Source: Desulfobacteraceae bacterium
GTDB taxonomy: Bacteria > Desulfobacterota > Desulfobacteria > Desulfobacterales > Desulfobacteraceae
Assembly: GCA_015493575.1 (NCBI GenBank)
Contig: WGCX01000315.1
Coordinates: 1-35,188 of the forward strand
Length of the DNA: 35,188 bases
Direction: 5' to 3'
The notes beneath the pieces were generated by a model. It saw nothing but the letters and a program-made list of their open reading frames with translations. It ran no database searches and was not told the DNA's origin. This document shows positions 24,290 to 31,698 of the stretch, piece by piece; the stretch's first letter is position 1; each line of letters starts with the position of its first letter. A program made the translations under genes and the position numbers.

Positions 24290-24583
24290 ATGCTGAAAAA
24301 AAAAGATAACAAATGGTTTTACATTGTTGTACAGAATCCGGGGACATTGAACGAAGAATACATGGGTTTCAAGCATGACGAAACAGATAAAACATTTATT
24401 CCTGCATTTGCAACCAAAGAAGAGGCCCAGCAGTGTTTTCTTATGATGCCGAAGGATGTGATGCATAATAAATTTGAGGTGCAGGCTGTGATACAGGAAG
24501 ACTTGATCTCCATGGCATCCACAAGTGGATTTCACGTCTTTTTAATGGATGATACGGGTAGAATCAAACAAAGGCTTGGTTAA
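24290..24583 (+). CDS. Conserved-looking small protein of unknown function in the acs cluster
   Basis: I do not recognise this 97-aa gene with confidence. It encodes a soluble acidic-to-neutral protein with no signal peptide, membrane segment or cysteine cluster (a single cysteine in QQCFLMMPKD). It opens with KKKDNKWFYIVVQNPGT and has FIPAFATKEEAQQCF and GFHVFLMDDTGRI, suggesting a compact alpha/beta fold. It lies between acsE and cooC, in the same direction, so a role in CODH/ACS assembly or regulation is possible, but this is inference from position only. The start ATG follows AAGATGGAAAT, a modest ribosome-binding site. Dispersed repeats flank it on both sides (B2 upstream; A5 and A6 downstream). 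Codon use looks like that of its neighbours. Confidence 0.72.
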   Translation: MLKKKDNKWFYIVVQNPGTLNEEYMGFKHDETDKTFIPAFATKEEAQQCFLMMPKDVMHNKFEVQAVIQEDLISMASTSGFHVFLMDDTGRIKQRLG

Positions 24584-24617
24584 TCCGGGCTAATCCAGAC
24601 AGGCATCATAGCCGTTA
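24582..24617 (+). repeat. Degenerate dispersed repeat A copy A5
   Basis: AATCCGGGCTAATCCAGA followed by GGCATCATAGCCGTTAC matches the right half of the repeat A core (AATCCAGAT..GCCTCATGGC.GTTA) with several changes. It begins at the stop codon of the 97-aa gene. Confidence 0.6.
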
Positions 24618-24660
24618 CAAATAATAACGCGTATATTTTTACGCATATTTCATAATTTGT

Positions 24661-24708
24661 TGTGAGACGGTTCCGGGTCTGAATCCGGATCGGCCTCGTG
24701 GCAGTTAA
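24661..24708 (+). repeat. Dispersed repeat A copy A6 upstream of cooC2
   Basis: TGTGAGACGG, TTCCGGGTCTGAATCCGG, ATCGGCCTCGTGG and CAGTTA follow the family core. The final bases run directly into GGAG (24710-24713), the cooC2 ribosome-binding site. Confidence 0.8.
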
Positions 24709-24720
24709 TGGAGAAATACT

Positions 24721-25503
24721 TTGAGCTTAAAATTAGCCATAGGCGGTAAAGGCGGAGTTGGAAAAACTACTTTTACATCTCTTATTGCAAGGTGTATTGC
24801 AGATATGGACAAAGAGAAAAGAGTTATTGCCATAGATGCTGATCCGGTAGCAAATCTTGCTGCTGGACTGGGGATTCCTGAGGATCAGCCTATAACTCCG
24901 GTTGCCGAGCTGTCAGATCTCATTGCCGAACGTACAGGGGCTCAACCCGGTACCATGGGAGGTTTTTTCACAATTAATCCAAAAGTTGATGATATACCGG
25001 ATAGATTTTCCATAGAAAAGGACGGGGTAAAGCTTCTTGTCATGGGGACAGTAAAAACAGGAGGTTCAGGGTGTATATGCCCTGAAAGTACAATATTGAA
25101 AGCCCTGATGAACCATCTTGTCCTTTTCAGAAACGAAGTAGTAATAATGGATATGGAAGCAGGAGTTGAACATCTTGGCAGGGCAACATCCGGATCAGTT
25201 GATGCACTTGTAATTATTGTAAATCCTGGAAAACGCAGCAGGGTTGCAGCAGAAAGGATCAGAAAACTCGGAACAGATATCGGAATCAAAAAAATTCTTG
25301 TGATCGGAAACAGGGTAAGATCGGAAAAAGACAAAGACCTTATAAGAGAATCCCTGCCGGATTTTGAAATTCTTGGCTTTTTACCTGAAATAGAAGAAAT
25401 AGCAGAGGCTGACAGAAACGGTGTCCGTCCCTTTGAAGATATTACCCAGATACCCGCTGAACTCAAGCAGATTGCCCGGCAACTCACCGCCCTTGGGCAG
25501 TGA
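24721..25503 (+). CDS. cooC: CooC-type nickel-insertion ATPase (second copy, in acs cluster)
   Basis: This 260-aa MinD-like ATPase is the likely nickel maturation factor for the AcsA/AcsB complex. It has the deviant Walker A GGKGGVGKTT (8-17), AIDADPVANLA, the metal-binding CxC in GGSGCICPES (C118, C120) and DMEAGVEHLGRA. The start is TTG 24721 with GGAG seven bases before it; no ATG lies near the conserved N-terminus. It shares family signatures with the copy at 9753-10511 (GKGGVGKTT, GCxC, EAGxEHL) but is clearly divergent in sequence, so the two are not recent duplicates. Position at the end of the acs cluster is common in acetogens and sulfate reducers. Repeat A6 abuts its ribosome-binding site. 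Confidence 0.93.
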   Translation: MSLKLAIGGKGGVGKTTFTSLIARCIADMDKEKRVIAIDADPVANLAAGLGIPEDQPITPVAELSDLIAERTGAQPGTMGGFFTINPKVDDIPDRFSIEKDGVKLLVMGTVKTGGSGCICPESTILKALMNHLVLFRNEVVIMDMEAGVEHLGRATSGSVDALVIIVNPGKRSRVAAERIRKLGTDIGIKKILVIGNRVRSEKDKDLIRESLPDFEILGFLPEIEEIAEADRNGVRPFEDITQIPAELKQIARQLTALGQ

Positions 25504-25542
25504 TCCGGTTTATTGTTTTTTATTATTTTTAAAGATATGTAC

Positions 25543-25563
25543 GGGCGGATTCCATATCCGCCC
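25543..25563. terminator. Palindrome between convergent cooC2 and nuoF-like genes
   Basis: GGGCGGAT-TCCAT-ATCCGCCC is an 8-bp stem lying between convergent genes, the same palindrome as the folD terminator at 12513 apart from one loop base. No long T-run follows on either strand, so termination strength is uncertain. Confidence 0.6.
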
Positions 25564-25629
25564 TCTATACATAAAATACTTTCACACACACGGCAGGTGC
25601 GGATTTGAATTTTCCACAACTTTCCATAA

Positions 25630-27417
25630 TTACATTATGGCGCCGAACCTGCAATTGCCGTAACAGCTCAGGCATTTAACGCATTTATCCTGATCGATAA
25701 AAGCAACCTCTTTTTTCTTCCAGGTAATTGCATCGGCAGGGCATCCCTTAAAGCAGGCACCGCATTTTTTACATTTCTCAGGATCAACTTCAAACTTCAA
25801 AAGAGCTACACATGTTCTTGCAGGACACTCCTTGCGGTAGATGTGAGCCTCATATTCATCCCTGAAATATCTCAGGGTTGCAAGAACCGGGTTAGAAGCT
25901 GTCTGACCAAGACCGCACAGGGCTGACTGACCAACCACATGGGTGAGCTCTTCAAGCTCTTCAATATCTCCGGGTTTTCCCTTTCCCTCACAGATATTTT
26001 CAAGGATTGTCAGAATTCTCTTTGTTCCTTCACGGCAGGGGGTACATTTCCCGCATGACTCATCCTGGATAAAATCCATGAAATAGCGTGCCATATCAAC
26101 CATACAAGTCCTGTCATCCATGACAATGGCACCACCTGAACCCATTATGGCTCCAACTTTGGCAATTTCCTCATAATCAACAGGAGTATCAAGATATGCC
26201 TCGGGAACGCATCCGCCTGAAGGACCTCCAAGCTGAACCGCCTTGAATTTTCTCTTATTTGGAACTCCACCGCCGATATCATATACAATGGTTCTAAGCG
26301 TTGTACCCATGGGAACTTCAACAAGCCCTATATTTGTTATATCACCTGATAAAGCAAACACCTTGGTACCCTTACTTGTATTGGTTCCAATACTTGCATA
26401 CCATGCCCCGCCCTTTAAAATAATCTGGGCAACATTGGCAAGGGTTTCAACATTATTTAGGATTGTCGGTTTTTCCCAGAGCCCCTGGTTTGCAGGAAAA
26501 GGCGGTCTGGGTCTGGGCATACCCCTTTTCCCTTCAATGGATCTCATCAAAGCAGTTTCTTCACCGCATACAAAAGCACCTGCACCCTGGTAAATTTCAA
26601 TGTCAAAATCAAAACCAGAGCCTAATATATCTTTTCCAAGAAGTCCGTATTCATTTGCCTGTTCAATTGCTATGGTAAGTCTTTTTATGGCAAGTGGATA
26701 TTCAGATCTGCAATAAATATAACCTTTATGTGAATTAATAGCTTTTGCAGCAATGATCATACCTTCAAGTACAGCATGAGGATCTGATTCCAGAACAGTC
26801 CTGTCCATAAACGCACCGGGGTCGCCTTCATCTGCATTACAGAGAACGTATTTTTCATCACTTTTAGCACCCATGGCGAATTTCCATTTAAGACCGGTTG
26901 GGAAACCAGCTCCACCCCTGCCCCTTAAGCCAGACTCAAGCATCTCATCAACGATCTGCTCCGAAGTCATTTCTGTCAAGGCTTTTGCAGCACCGAAATA
27001 ACCATCTCTTGCAATATATTCATCAATAATTTCAGGATCTATAACACCTTTGTTACGCATCACCCTGAACACCTGGGGTTCAAAAAAGGGAATATCATCG
27101 AGTTTCGGAATTTCATCCTTTGGAGCAGGTTCCTTATATAGAAGACGTTCAACGGGATTGCCTTTAATAAAATGCTCCTCAACAAGTTCTGCTGCATCTT
27201 CAGGTTTAATATTCTGATAAAACACGCCCCCGGGCTGAACCGTCATAACAGGGCCAATGGCACAGAAACCGTTACACTCTGTCATTTCTATTTCTATTTT
27301 GTTTTCCAGACCATGTTTTTTTATTTCATCTGAAAGAGCTGTTTTAACCTTTTCACTTCCTGCAGCGCTGCATCCCTCTCCGCCACAGAGCATCAGCTGA
27401 ATTCCGGTTTCATTCAT
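25630..27417 (-). CDS. NuoF/HndC-like NADH-binding iron-sulfur flavoprotein
   Basis: This 595-aa diaphorase subunit belongs to the NuoF/HydB/HndC family. Order: N-terminal thioredoxin-like [2Fe-2S] (CGGEGC near 11-16, CNGFC near 48-52), the FMN/NADH domain with GRGGAGFPTGLKW and CNADEGDPGAF, an SLBB region, the [4Fe-4S] motif CGKCTPCREG, and two C-terminal ferredoxin clusters (CKKCGACFKGC, CVKCLSCYGNC). It oxidises or reduces NAD(P)H and passes electrons to a partner, sometimes by flavin-based bifurcation with ferredoxin. The start ATG follows CAGGAG. nuoE-like lies 66 bp upstream (stop to start). No hydrogenase gene is in the window, so a formate dehydrogenase partner (FdhA) is the most plausible, but its true partner could be elsewhere in the genome. 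Confidence 0.93.
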   Translation of the reverse strand: MNETGIQLMLCGGEGCSAAGSEKVKTALSDEIKKHGLENKIEIEMTECNGFCAIGPVMTVQPGGVFYQNIKPEDAAELVEEHFIKGNPVERLLYKEPAPKDEIPKLDDIPFFEPQVFRVMRNKGVIDPEIIDEYIARDGYFGAAKALTEMTSEQIVDEMLESGLRGRGGAGFPTGLKWKFAMGAKSDEKYVLCNADEGDPGAFMDRTVLESDPHAVLEGMIIAAKAINSHKGYIYCRSEYPLAIKRLTIAIEQANEYGLLGKDILGSGFDFDIEIYQGAGAFVCGEETALMRSIEGKRGMPRPRPPFPANQGLWEKPTILNNVETLANVAQIILKGGAWYASIGTNTSKGTKVFALSGDITNIGLVEVPMGTTLRTIVYDIGGGVPNKRKFKAVQLGGPSGGCVPEAYLDTPVDYEEIAKVGAIMGSGGAIVMDDRTCMVDMARYFMDFIQDESCGKCTPCREGTKRILTILENICEGKGKPGDIEELEELTHVVGQSALCGLGQTASNPVLATLRYFRDEYEAHIYRKECPARTCVALLKFEVDPEKCKKCGACFKGCPADAITWKKKEVAFIDQDKCVKCLSCYGNCRFGAIM

Positions 27418-27483
27418 ACTTTACTCCTGATCGTATTAAACTAATGTTAAGCGTTCACACTGTCCCGCGTCTCAATCGACTGA

Positions 27484-27978
27484 TTATTCGTAGGCTTCAA
27501 GAACATCCTTAACCTTTTGTGATGTCATTTCACCATGGATATCTTTATCCACAATCATCACAGGGGCAAGGCCGCATGCGCCGAGACAACGGACACATTC
27601 AAGGGAAAAACGCCTGTCATCGGTTGTATCACCCTCTTTTATTCCATATTCTTTATGGACACTCATCATTGACTCTTTACTTCCTTTAACATAGCAGGCA
27701 GTGCCTGTGCATATCCTTATGGTATGTCTTCCCTTGGGTTTCAGTGAAAAAAAGGAGTAAAATGTTGCAACACCAAAAACCTGACTTATGGGGAGTTTAA
27801 GTTCCTTGCTCACATACTCTAAAAGCGTACCCGGAAGATAGCCAACAACGTTCTGAGATTCACGAAGAACAGTAATCAGAGAACCGGGTGTACCTTTCCA
27901 TTTTTCAATCACCTGATCAATTTTTTCCCACATATCACGTTCTATATCCGGGTGGTGAGGATAAACGCAGTCTTTCAT
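27484..27978 (-). CDS. NuoE/HydC-like [2Fe-2S] subunit
   Basis: The 164-aa protein is a NuoE-family thioredoxin-like [2Fe-2S] subunit. Helices at the N-terminus are followed by FGVATFYSFFSLKPKGRH, then the cluster ligands in RICTGTACYVKG (two cysteines five apart) and VRCLGACGLAP (two cysteines four apart). It relays electrons with the downstream NuoF-like subunit. The track starts at TTG 27990, but those four codons are the ribosome-binding site itself (GGAGAAGAAT), so ATG 27978 is preferred. That site is exactly duplicated upstream as a 13-bp tandem repeat. With nuoF-like it forms a two-gene leftward operon. Confidence 0.93.
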   Translation of the reverse strand: MKDCVYPHHPDIERDMWEKIDQVIEKWKGTPGSLITVLRESQNVVGYLPGTLLEYVSKELKLPISQVFGVATFYSFFSLKPKGRHTIRICTGTACYVKGSKESMMSVHKEYGIKEGDTTDDRRFSLECVRCLGACGLAPVMIVDKDIHGEMTSQKVKDVLEAYE

Positions 27979-28001
27979 ATTCTTCTCCAATATTCTTCTC
28001 C
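27976..28001. repeat. 13-bp tandem duplication of the nuoE ribosome-binding site
   Basis: CATATTCTTCTCC (27976-27988) and AATATTCTTCTCC (27989-28001) are adjacent and differ in one base. Read leftward, they are two copies of GGAGAAGAATAT; the proximal one ends in the start ATG, the distal one in ATT. Confidence 0.92.
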
Positions 28002-28606
28002 CTCAAGAGATATATTAATATTTTTTCCTGAAATCAAATCATATGCAACCTTTGCACAACGTCCACTTCTGCCCTATTTCCATATCAGGATAGAATTTAA
28101 AGTCCCAAAATACAAGATTAACGATGCCCGCAACACATTTACACCATCCACATTTCTCGTTTTTTTTACAAAAAAAATTTGAAAAATTAAGGAGTTAGGC
28201 ACCAAATGTATTATCGGGATTATATATTCCCTTTTTCATGAACTCAAAAAAAAATTGAATCATAAATTTAATTTCATAATCACCGTAAATTGTCAATATT
28301 CTATTACACTTTTTATACGATATATCTATTTATGCCCCGTTGATTACAAAGTCAATAGTAAATGGTTCTAACTACTATATATTTTTGTCAAAAGCTAAAA
28401 TTTTCGCTGAAAAATGAATTGATATTATATTTTTTATATGAAATAAAACGTAAGTTATTATTTTTATATGAAATTTATTGCGGGGTAAATCTGTACCAAA
28501 CCAGATCTGCCTCATTGTTGCTATATGCACTGGAATATGCCGTTGAATATAAAATGGAGCATTTATCTCACAGATAAATACAACATAAATGAAATATGAG
28601 GTAGTA
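27979..28606. other. 628-bp divergent intergenic region
   Basis: This very AT-rich stretch between nuoE-like and the small membrane protein gene holds the duplicated nuoE ribosome-binding site, repeat A7 (28431-28527) and long runs of A and T. Short ORFs at 27952 and 28362 look like noise. No RNA gene or clear promoter was recognised. Confidence 0.55.
28431..28527 (+). repeat. Dispersed repeat A copy A7
   Basis: TTTTTATATGAAAT occurs twice (28431-28444 and 28461-28474), then GGGGTAAATCTGTACC, AACCAGATCTGCCTCAT follow. The left half of the core hairpin is eroded (GGGGTAAATC in place of GAGGC), the right half is intact. It lies 80 bp before the next gene. Confidence 0.72.
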
Positions 28607-29272
28607 ATGTCATTTTTTAAATTTTTTACACCAATATCCTATTGGTTACTTATTGTGCTGTGGTCATTTATCTTTTTTTTCTATATCAGAAGAATCCTCA
28701 CCGGAAAGCTTGAAAATAAATTATTCAGTACTCTGCTGATAATTCTGGCAATTGATGCTTTTCGCACTTTGTTTGAAAGTGTTTATTTCGGCCTGTGGTA
28801 CACTTCCCGTGTTGGATTTATTCCTGCTTCAATACATCATTTTCTTACACGCCCGGAAAATGTTTTTATTCCAAAAAGCTTAAATGTTGTGGCGGCAGTA
28901 TTGATAATTCTTATACTGTTACGTCGATGGATTCCCGAAGAAACAGAAGAAAGGATTAAAGAAATTAATTATTTGAAGAAACTTGAAAAAGAAATTAATA
29001 CCCGTAAACAGGCACAGCTTGAAAAAGAAAAACTTATCAAAGAACTGCAGGAAAATCTTGATCAAGTTAAATTATTAAGCGGGTTGCTGCCTATCTGTGC
29101 ATCATGTAAAAAAATCAGAGACGACAAAGGATACTGGAGACAGATAGAATTATATATACACGATCACTCAGAAGCGGATTTCAGTCACGGCATCTGTCCT
29201 GAATGCGCAAAAAAACTTTATCCTGAATTTGCAGATACACTGAATGATAAAAAAAATTCAGGTAATGTGTAA
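28607..29272 (+). CDS. Three-helix membrane protein with coiled coil and CASC/CPEC module
   Basis: I do not know the function. The 221-aa protein has three predicted membrane helices (about 12-28, 39-57, 91-107), a charged coiled-coil stretch (about 110-158), then a C-terminal module with LLPICASCKKIRDDKGYW and HGICPECAKKLYP (C164, C167, C197, C200), spaced like a small metal site. This module is, as I recall, common at the C-terminus of sensor kinases and response regulators in Desulfobacterota, its role unsettled. The arrangement suggests a membrane sensor or signalling adaptor without a kinase domain. The track start at 28589 lacks a ribosome-binding site; ATG 28607 has TGAGGT in place. 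It is flanked by repeats A7 and A8 and is probably monocistronic. Confidence 0.8.
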   Translation: MSFFKFFTPISYWLLIVLWSFIFFFYIRRILTGKLENKLFSTLLIILAIDAFRTLFESVYFGLWYTSRVGFIPASIHHFLTRPENVFIPKSLNVVAAVLIILILLRRWIPEETEERIKEINYLKKLEKEINTRKQAQLEKEKLIKELQENLDQVKLLSGLLPICASCKKIRDDKGYWRQIELYIHDHSEADFSHGICPECAKKLYPEFADTLNDKKNSGNV

Positions 29273-29321
29273 CCATATCCCTGCCTTTTTAAAATTTTCA
29301 TAATAATTTTTTATTGTTTTC

Positions 29322-29351
29322 TTGACAAAAGGTAAAGTCATGTCCTATGAC
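29322..29351 (+). promoter_or_regulatory. Candidate promoter for the mvhD-metVF cluster
   Basis: TTGACA (29322-29327), 18 bp and TATGAC (29346-29351). The -35 is perfect and the -10 has four consensus bases. The start of the mvhD-like gene is about 260 nt downstream, beyond repeat A8. Confidence 0.33.
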
Positions 29352-29384
29352 AGAATACTTCTGACAAAGAAAAAACGTATTAAA

Positions 29385-29432
29385 TGAGGCCGGACTGGCC
29401 CTGAATCCAGATTCGCCTCATGGTGGTGATAT
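29385..29432 (+). repeat. Dispersed repeat A copy A8
   Basis: TGAGGCCGGACTGGCC, CTGAATCCAGATT and CGCCTCATGGTGGTGATAT match the family core, with GAGGC/GCCTC outer pairing and CTGG/CCAG inner pairing. Confidence 0.85.
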
Positions 29433-29532
29433 AAAACTTCTGTTCAGCAAATTTAAAGACGAAATTTAAATGCACGCTTCAGGTAAAAGTTTTATTGCGG
29501 TCACAACTGCCATGGGCTGCAGGTTATATTTC

Positions 29533-29574
29533 CTTAAAGGTGTATGAAAACTGCTTAAAGGTTTATAAAAACCG
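29533..29574 (+). repeat. 21-bp tandem duplication with a mini-ORF
   Basis: CTTAAAGGTGTATGAAAACT.. (29533-29553) is followed at once by CTTAAAGGTTTATAAAAACC.. (29554-29574). A related third version (TTTAAAGGATTATGAAGACT) forms the actual ribosome-binding site and start of the next gene. The first unit reads ATG AAA ACT GCT TAA, a four-codon frame behind its own AAAGG. Confidence 0.85.
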
Positions 29575-29613
29575 CCATTTATTTTAATCAAAAAACAAAA
29601 AGTTTAAAGGATT

Positions 29614-30006
29614 ATGAAGACTAATAATAAGCCAAAAATTACTTTATTTTATTGTATCAATGCATTTATGGAATCTGCTCCTGTGTTTGAGGGCTGCTCC
29701 ATAAAAACAATTAAAATGGCATGTTCATCAATGACAAAGGATATTTTCCTCTTAAAAGCCTTTGAGGCAGGGGCAGATGCAGTTCTTGTATTTGCCTGTC
29801 CTGAAAAGCAGTGCCGCTATGTTGAGGGAGGCATAAGGGCAAGAAAAAGAATTGAATGGACTAAACATTTACTTGATGAGACAGGAATTGACGGCAGACG
29901 TCTTGCTATTTTCAATACCGATATAAAAGACCCGAAAGCCGCCGGAAAAATCATCAGGGAAACCATTGAACTTATTAATGAACTGGGACCCAATCCTGCT
30001 GCATGA
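29614..30006 (+). CDS. MvhD-like hydrogenase/heterodisulfide reductase iron-sulfur subunit
   Basis: The 130-aa protein resembles MvhD/FlpD (the [2Fe-2S] subunit that passes electrons to HdrA). It keeps the fold: an N-terminal cysteine in LFYCINAF, IKMACSSM, AFEAGADAVLVFACPEKQCRY, and a final IELINELGP. Relative to typical MvhD, the CxWCSYxGAD motif is reduced to one cysteine and the GCHxGDCHY motif reads ACPEKQCRY, so three or four cluster cysteines remain of about five. It may bind a cluster differently or act as an adaptor. The start ATG follows AAAGG. metV begins 28 bp downstream; in Moorella mvhD also lies beside metVF with hdrABC, which suggests electron supply to the methylene-THF reductase. 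No hdr gene is present in this window. Confidence 0.82.
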   Translation: MKTNNKPKITLFYCINAFMESAPVFEGCSIKTIKMACSSMTKDIFLLKAFEAGADAVLVFACPEKQCRYVEGGIRARKRIEWTKHLLDETGIDGRRLAIFNTDIKDPKAAGKIIRETIELINELGPNPAA

Positions 30007-30034
30007 CAATTAAAAAAACTTACGGAGTAAACCT

Positions 30035-30706
30035 ATGATAGTTGGTGAACAAAAACCGATTAAAGAGATCATGGAAAGTGTTGCGCCATACAAAAGAGTT
30101 CTCATCCTTGGCTGCGGAACATGTGTTAAAACATGTTTTGCAGGCGGAGAAGATGAGGTCGAAGTACTGGCATCTGCCCTTCGTCTTGCATTTAAGACGA
30201 AAAAGCAAAGATCAATTGAAATTGAAGAGCTGACAATTGAAAGGCAGTGTGAAAATGAATTTATCCAGGAAGCTGCAGCAGGCATCGGAAGAAATGATGT
30301 TGTGCTCTCCCTTGCATGCGGAGCCGGGGTGCAGGCAATGGCTGAGAGATTTCCAGCTGCTCCTGTTCTGCCCGGGGTGAATACAACCTTTATCGGCATA
30401 CAGGATCGTCCGGGAATTTTCAGCGAAAGATGTTCCGGATGCGGTGACTGCGGACTTGCTCGATTCGGCGGCATATGCCCTGTTACAAGATGCTCGAAAA
30501 AGCTTTTGAACGGACCATGCGGCGGCTCCCAAAACGGCAAATGCGAGGTTGATCCCAGCATAGACTGTGCATGGCATTTGATCATAGAACGTCTGACTGA
30601 ACTTGGGCAGTTAGATAATTTAAAAACATATATTCCCCCTAAAAACTGGCAGACCAGCACTTCAGGAGGGCCAAGAAAACTGGTCAGGGAGGATCAGATA
30701 ATATGA
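30035..30706 (+). CDS. metV: Methylene-THF reductase partner MetV
   Basis: MetV is the zinc/iron-sulfur partner of MetF in acetogens and related anaerobes and is needed for active methylene-THF reductase. The 223-aa protein has LILGCGTCVKTCFAGG near the N-terminus, a Rossmann-like middle (VLSLACGAGVQAM), and a cysteine-rich C-terminus: CSGCGDCGLARFGGICPVT then KKLLNGPCGGSQNGKC. The start ATG has GGAG seven bases upstream. It overlaps metF by 4 bp (ATGA), so the two are made in equal amounts. In some annotations it is called 'methylene-tetrahydrofolate reductase C-terminal domain'. Confidence 0.93.
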   Translation: MIVGEQKPIKEIMESVAPYKRVLILGCGTCVKTCFAGGEDEVEVLASALRLAFKTKKQRSIEIEELTIERQCENEFIQEAAAGIGRNDVVLSLACGAGVQAMAERFPAAPVLPGVNTTFIGIQDRPGIFSERCSGCGDCGLARFGGICPVTRCSKKLLNGPCGGSQNGKCEVDPSIDCAWHLIIERLTELGQLDNLKTYIPPKNWQTSTSGGPRKLVREDQII

Positions 30707-31635
30707 GTAACGATGATATGACGATTAAACCATTGAGCAAATTACATGAAATTCTGCTGAACGGTGAATTTGCCGTTACAGGGGAATGCGGCCCCCCACG
30801 GGGAGCCAACAGAGAAGTTATTGCAAAAAAAGCAGGTCTTTTAAAAGGCTTTATTGATGCTGTAAATGTTACAGACAACCAGACGGCAATTGTCAGGATG
30901 TCAAGCATAGCAGGGGCTGTTCACCTTATTGAAGCAGGACTTGAACCTGTGATGCAGATGGTTGTAAGGGACCGCAACAGGATAGCTCTCCAGTCCGATA
31001 TCCTCGGGGCCTATTCCATGGGAATCAGGAATATTTTATGCCTTTCAGGGGATCACCAGAGTTTCGGAAGCCAGCCAGATGCCCTGAATGTATTTGACAT
31101 CGATTCCTTAAACCTTGTCCGCACAGTAAAGGATATGAGGGAAACAGGAAAAGACATGAGCGGATTTGAACTTGACATAGCTCCTGCAATGTTCATAGGA
31201 GCTGCGGCAAATCCCTTTGCAGATCCCTTTGAATACCGCGTTCTTCGTCTTGCAAAAAAAATAGATGCCGGGGTTGATTTCATCCAGACCCAGTGCATTT
31301 ACAATATGGCCAGATTTAAGCAATGGATAAAAATGGCAAGAGAAGAAGGGCTTACGGAAAAGGTTTATATCCTTGGAGGAGTGACTCCCCTTAAATCAGC
31401 AGGCATGGCAAGATACATGAACAACAAGGTTGCAGGCATGGATATCCCCGATGAAATTATAAAAAGAATGGGGAGTGTCCCAAAGGAAGATGCAATTGAA
31501 GAGGGTATGAAAATCTGCCTTGAAACCATCGCTGAACTTAAGGAACTTGACGGTGTAAGCGGTGTCCACATCATGGCCATTGAGTGGGAAGAAAAAGTTG
31601 GCGAAATTGTAAAAAGAGCAGGACTTAAAAAATAG
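30703..31635 (+). CDS. metF: 5,10-methylenetetrahydrofolate reductase MetF
   Basis: MetF reduces 5,10-methylene-THF to 5-methyl-THF using a flavin; in reverse it oxidises methyl-THF during acetate breakdown. The 310-aa TIM-barrel protein has VTGECGPPRGANRE at the N-terminus, NVTDNQTAIVRMSS, LCLSGDHQSFGSQPD, DFIQTQCIYN and ILGGVTPLKSAGMARYM. It overlaps metV by 4 bp. The usual NADH-specific features of enterobacterial MetF cannot be judged by eye; with MetV and the MvhD-like protein, an electron donor other than free NADH is likely. The next gene follows after 63 bp that contain a perfect 15-bp tandem duplication. Confidence 0.94.
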   Translation: MSNDDMTIKPLSKLHEILLNGEFAVTGECGPPRGANREVIAKKAGLLKGFIDAVNVTDNQTAIVRMSSIAGAVHLIEAGLEPVMQMVVRDRNRIALQSDILGAYSMGIRNILCLSGDHQSFGSQPDALNVFDIDSLNLVRTVKDMRETGKDMSGFELDIAPAMFIGAAANPFADPFEYRVLRLAKKIDAGVDFIQTQCIYNMARFKQWIKMAREEGLTEKVYILGGVTPLKSAGMARYMNNKVAGMDIPDEIIKRMGSVPKEDAIEEGMKICLETIAELKELDGVSGVHIMAIEWEEKVGEIVKRAGLKK

Positions 31636-31652
31636 ACCCTGATATTCATTTA

Positions 31653-31682
31653 AAGCGTTACACATAAAAGCGTTACACATAA
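31653..31682 (+). repeat. Perfect 15-bp tandem duplication
   Basis: AAGCGTTACACATAA occurs twice in direct succession (31653-31667, 31668-31682), between metF and the next gene's ribosome-binding site AGAGGCG. Copies are identical, so the event is recent or maintained. Confidence 0.95.
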
Positions 31683-31698
31683 GAGAGGCGAAAAAAAT

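Larger units (their letters stand above)
29273..29613. other. 341-bp gap upstream of the mvhD-like gene
   Basis: No gene is visible. It contains a candidate promoter (29322-29351), repeat A8 (29385-29432), a 21-bp tandem duplication (29533-29574) and the mvhD ribosome-binding site AAAGG. Confidence 0.6.

Noticed and set aside
24101-24535. Leftward 144-aa ORF sharing NAIVKAK with the ORF at 8883-9146
   Set aside because: Similarity is confined to the repeat B DNA, which has hairpin structure, and the ORF overlaps the real 97-aa gene; a DNA repeat explains it better than a protein family.
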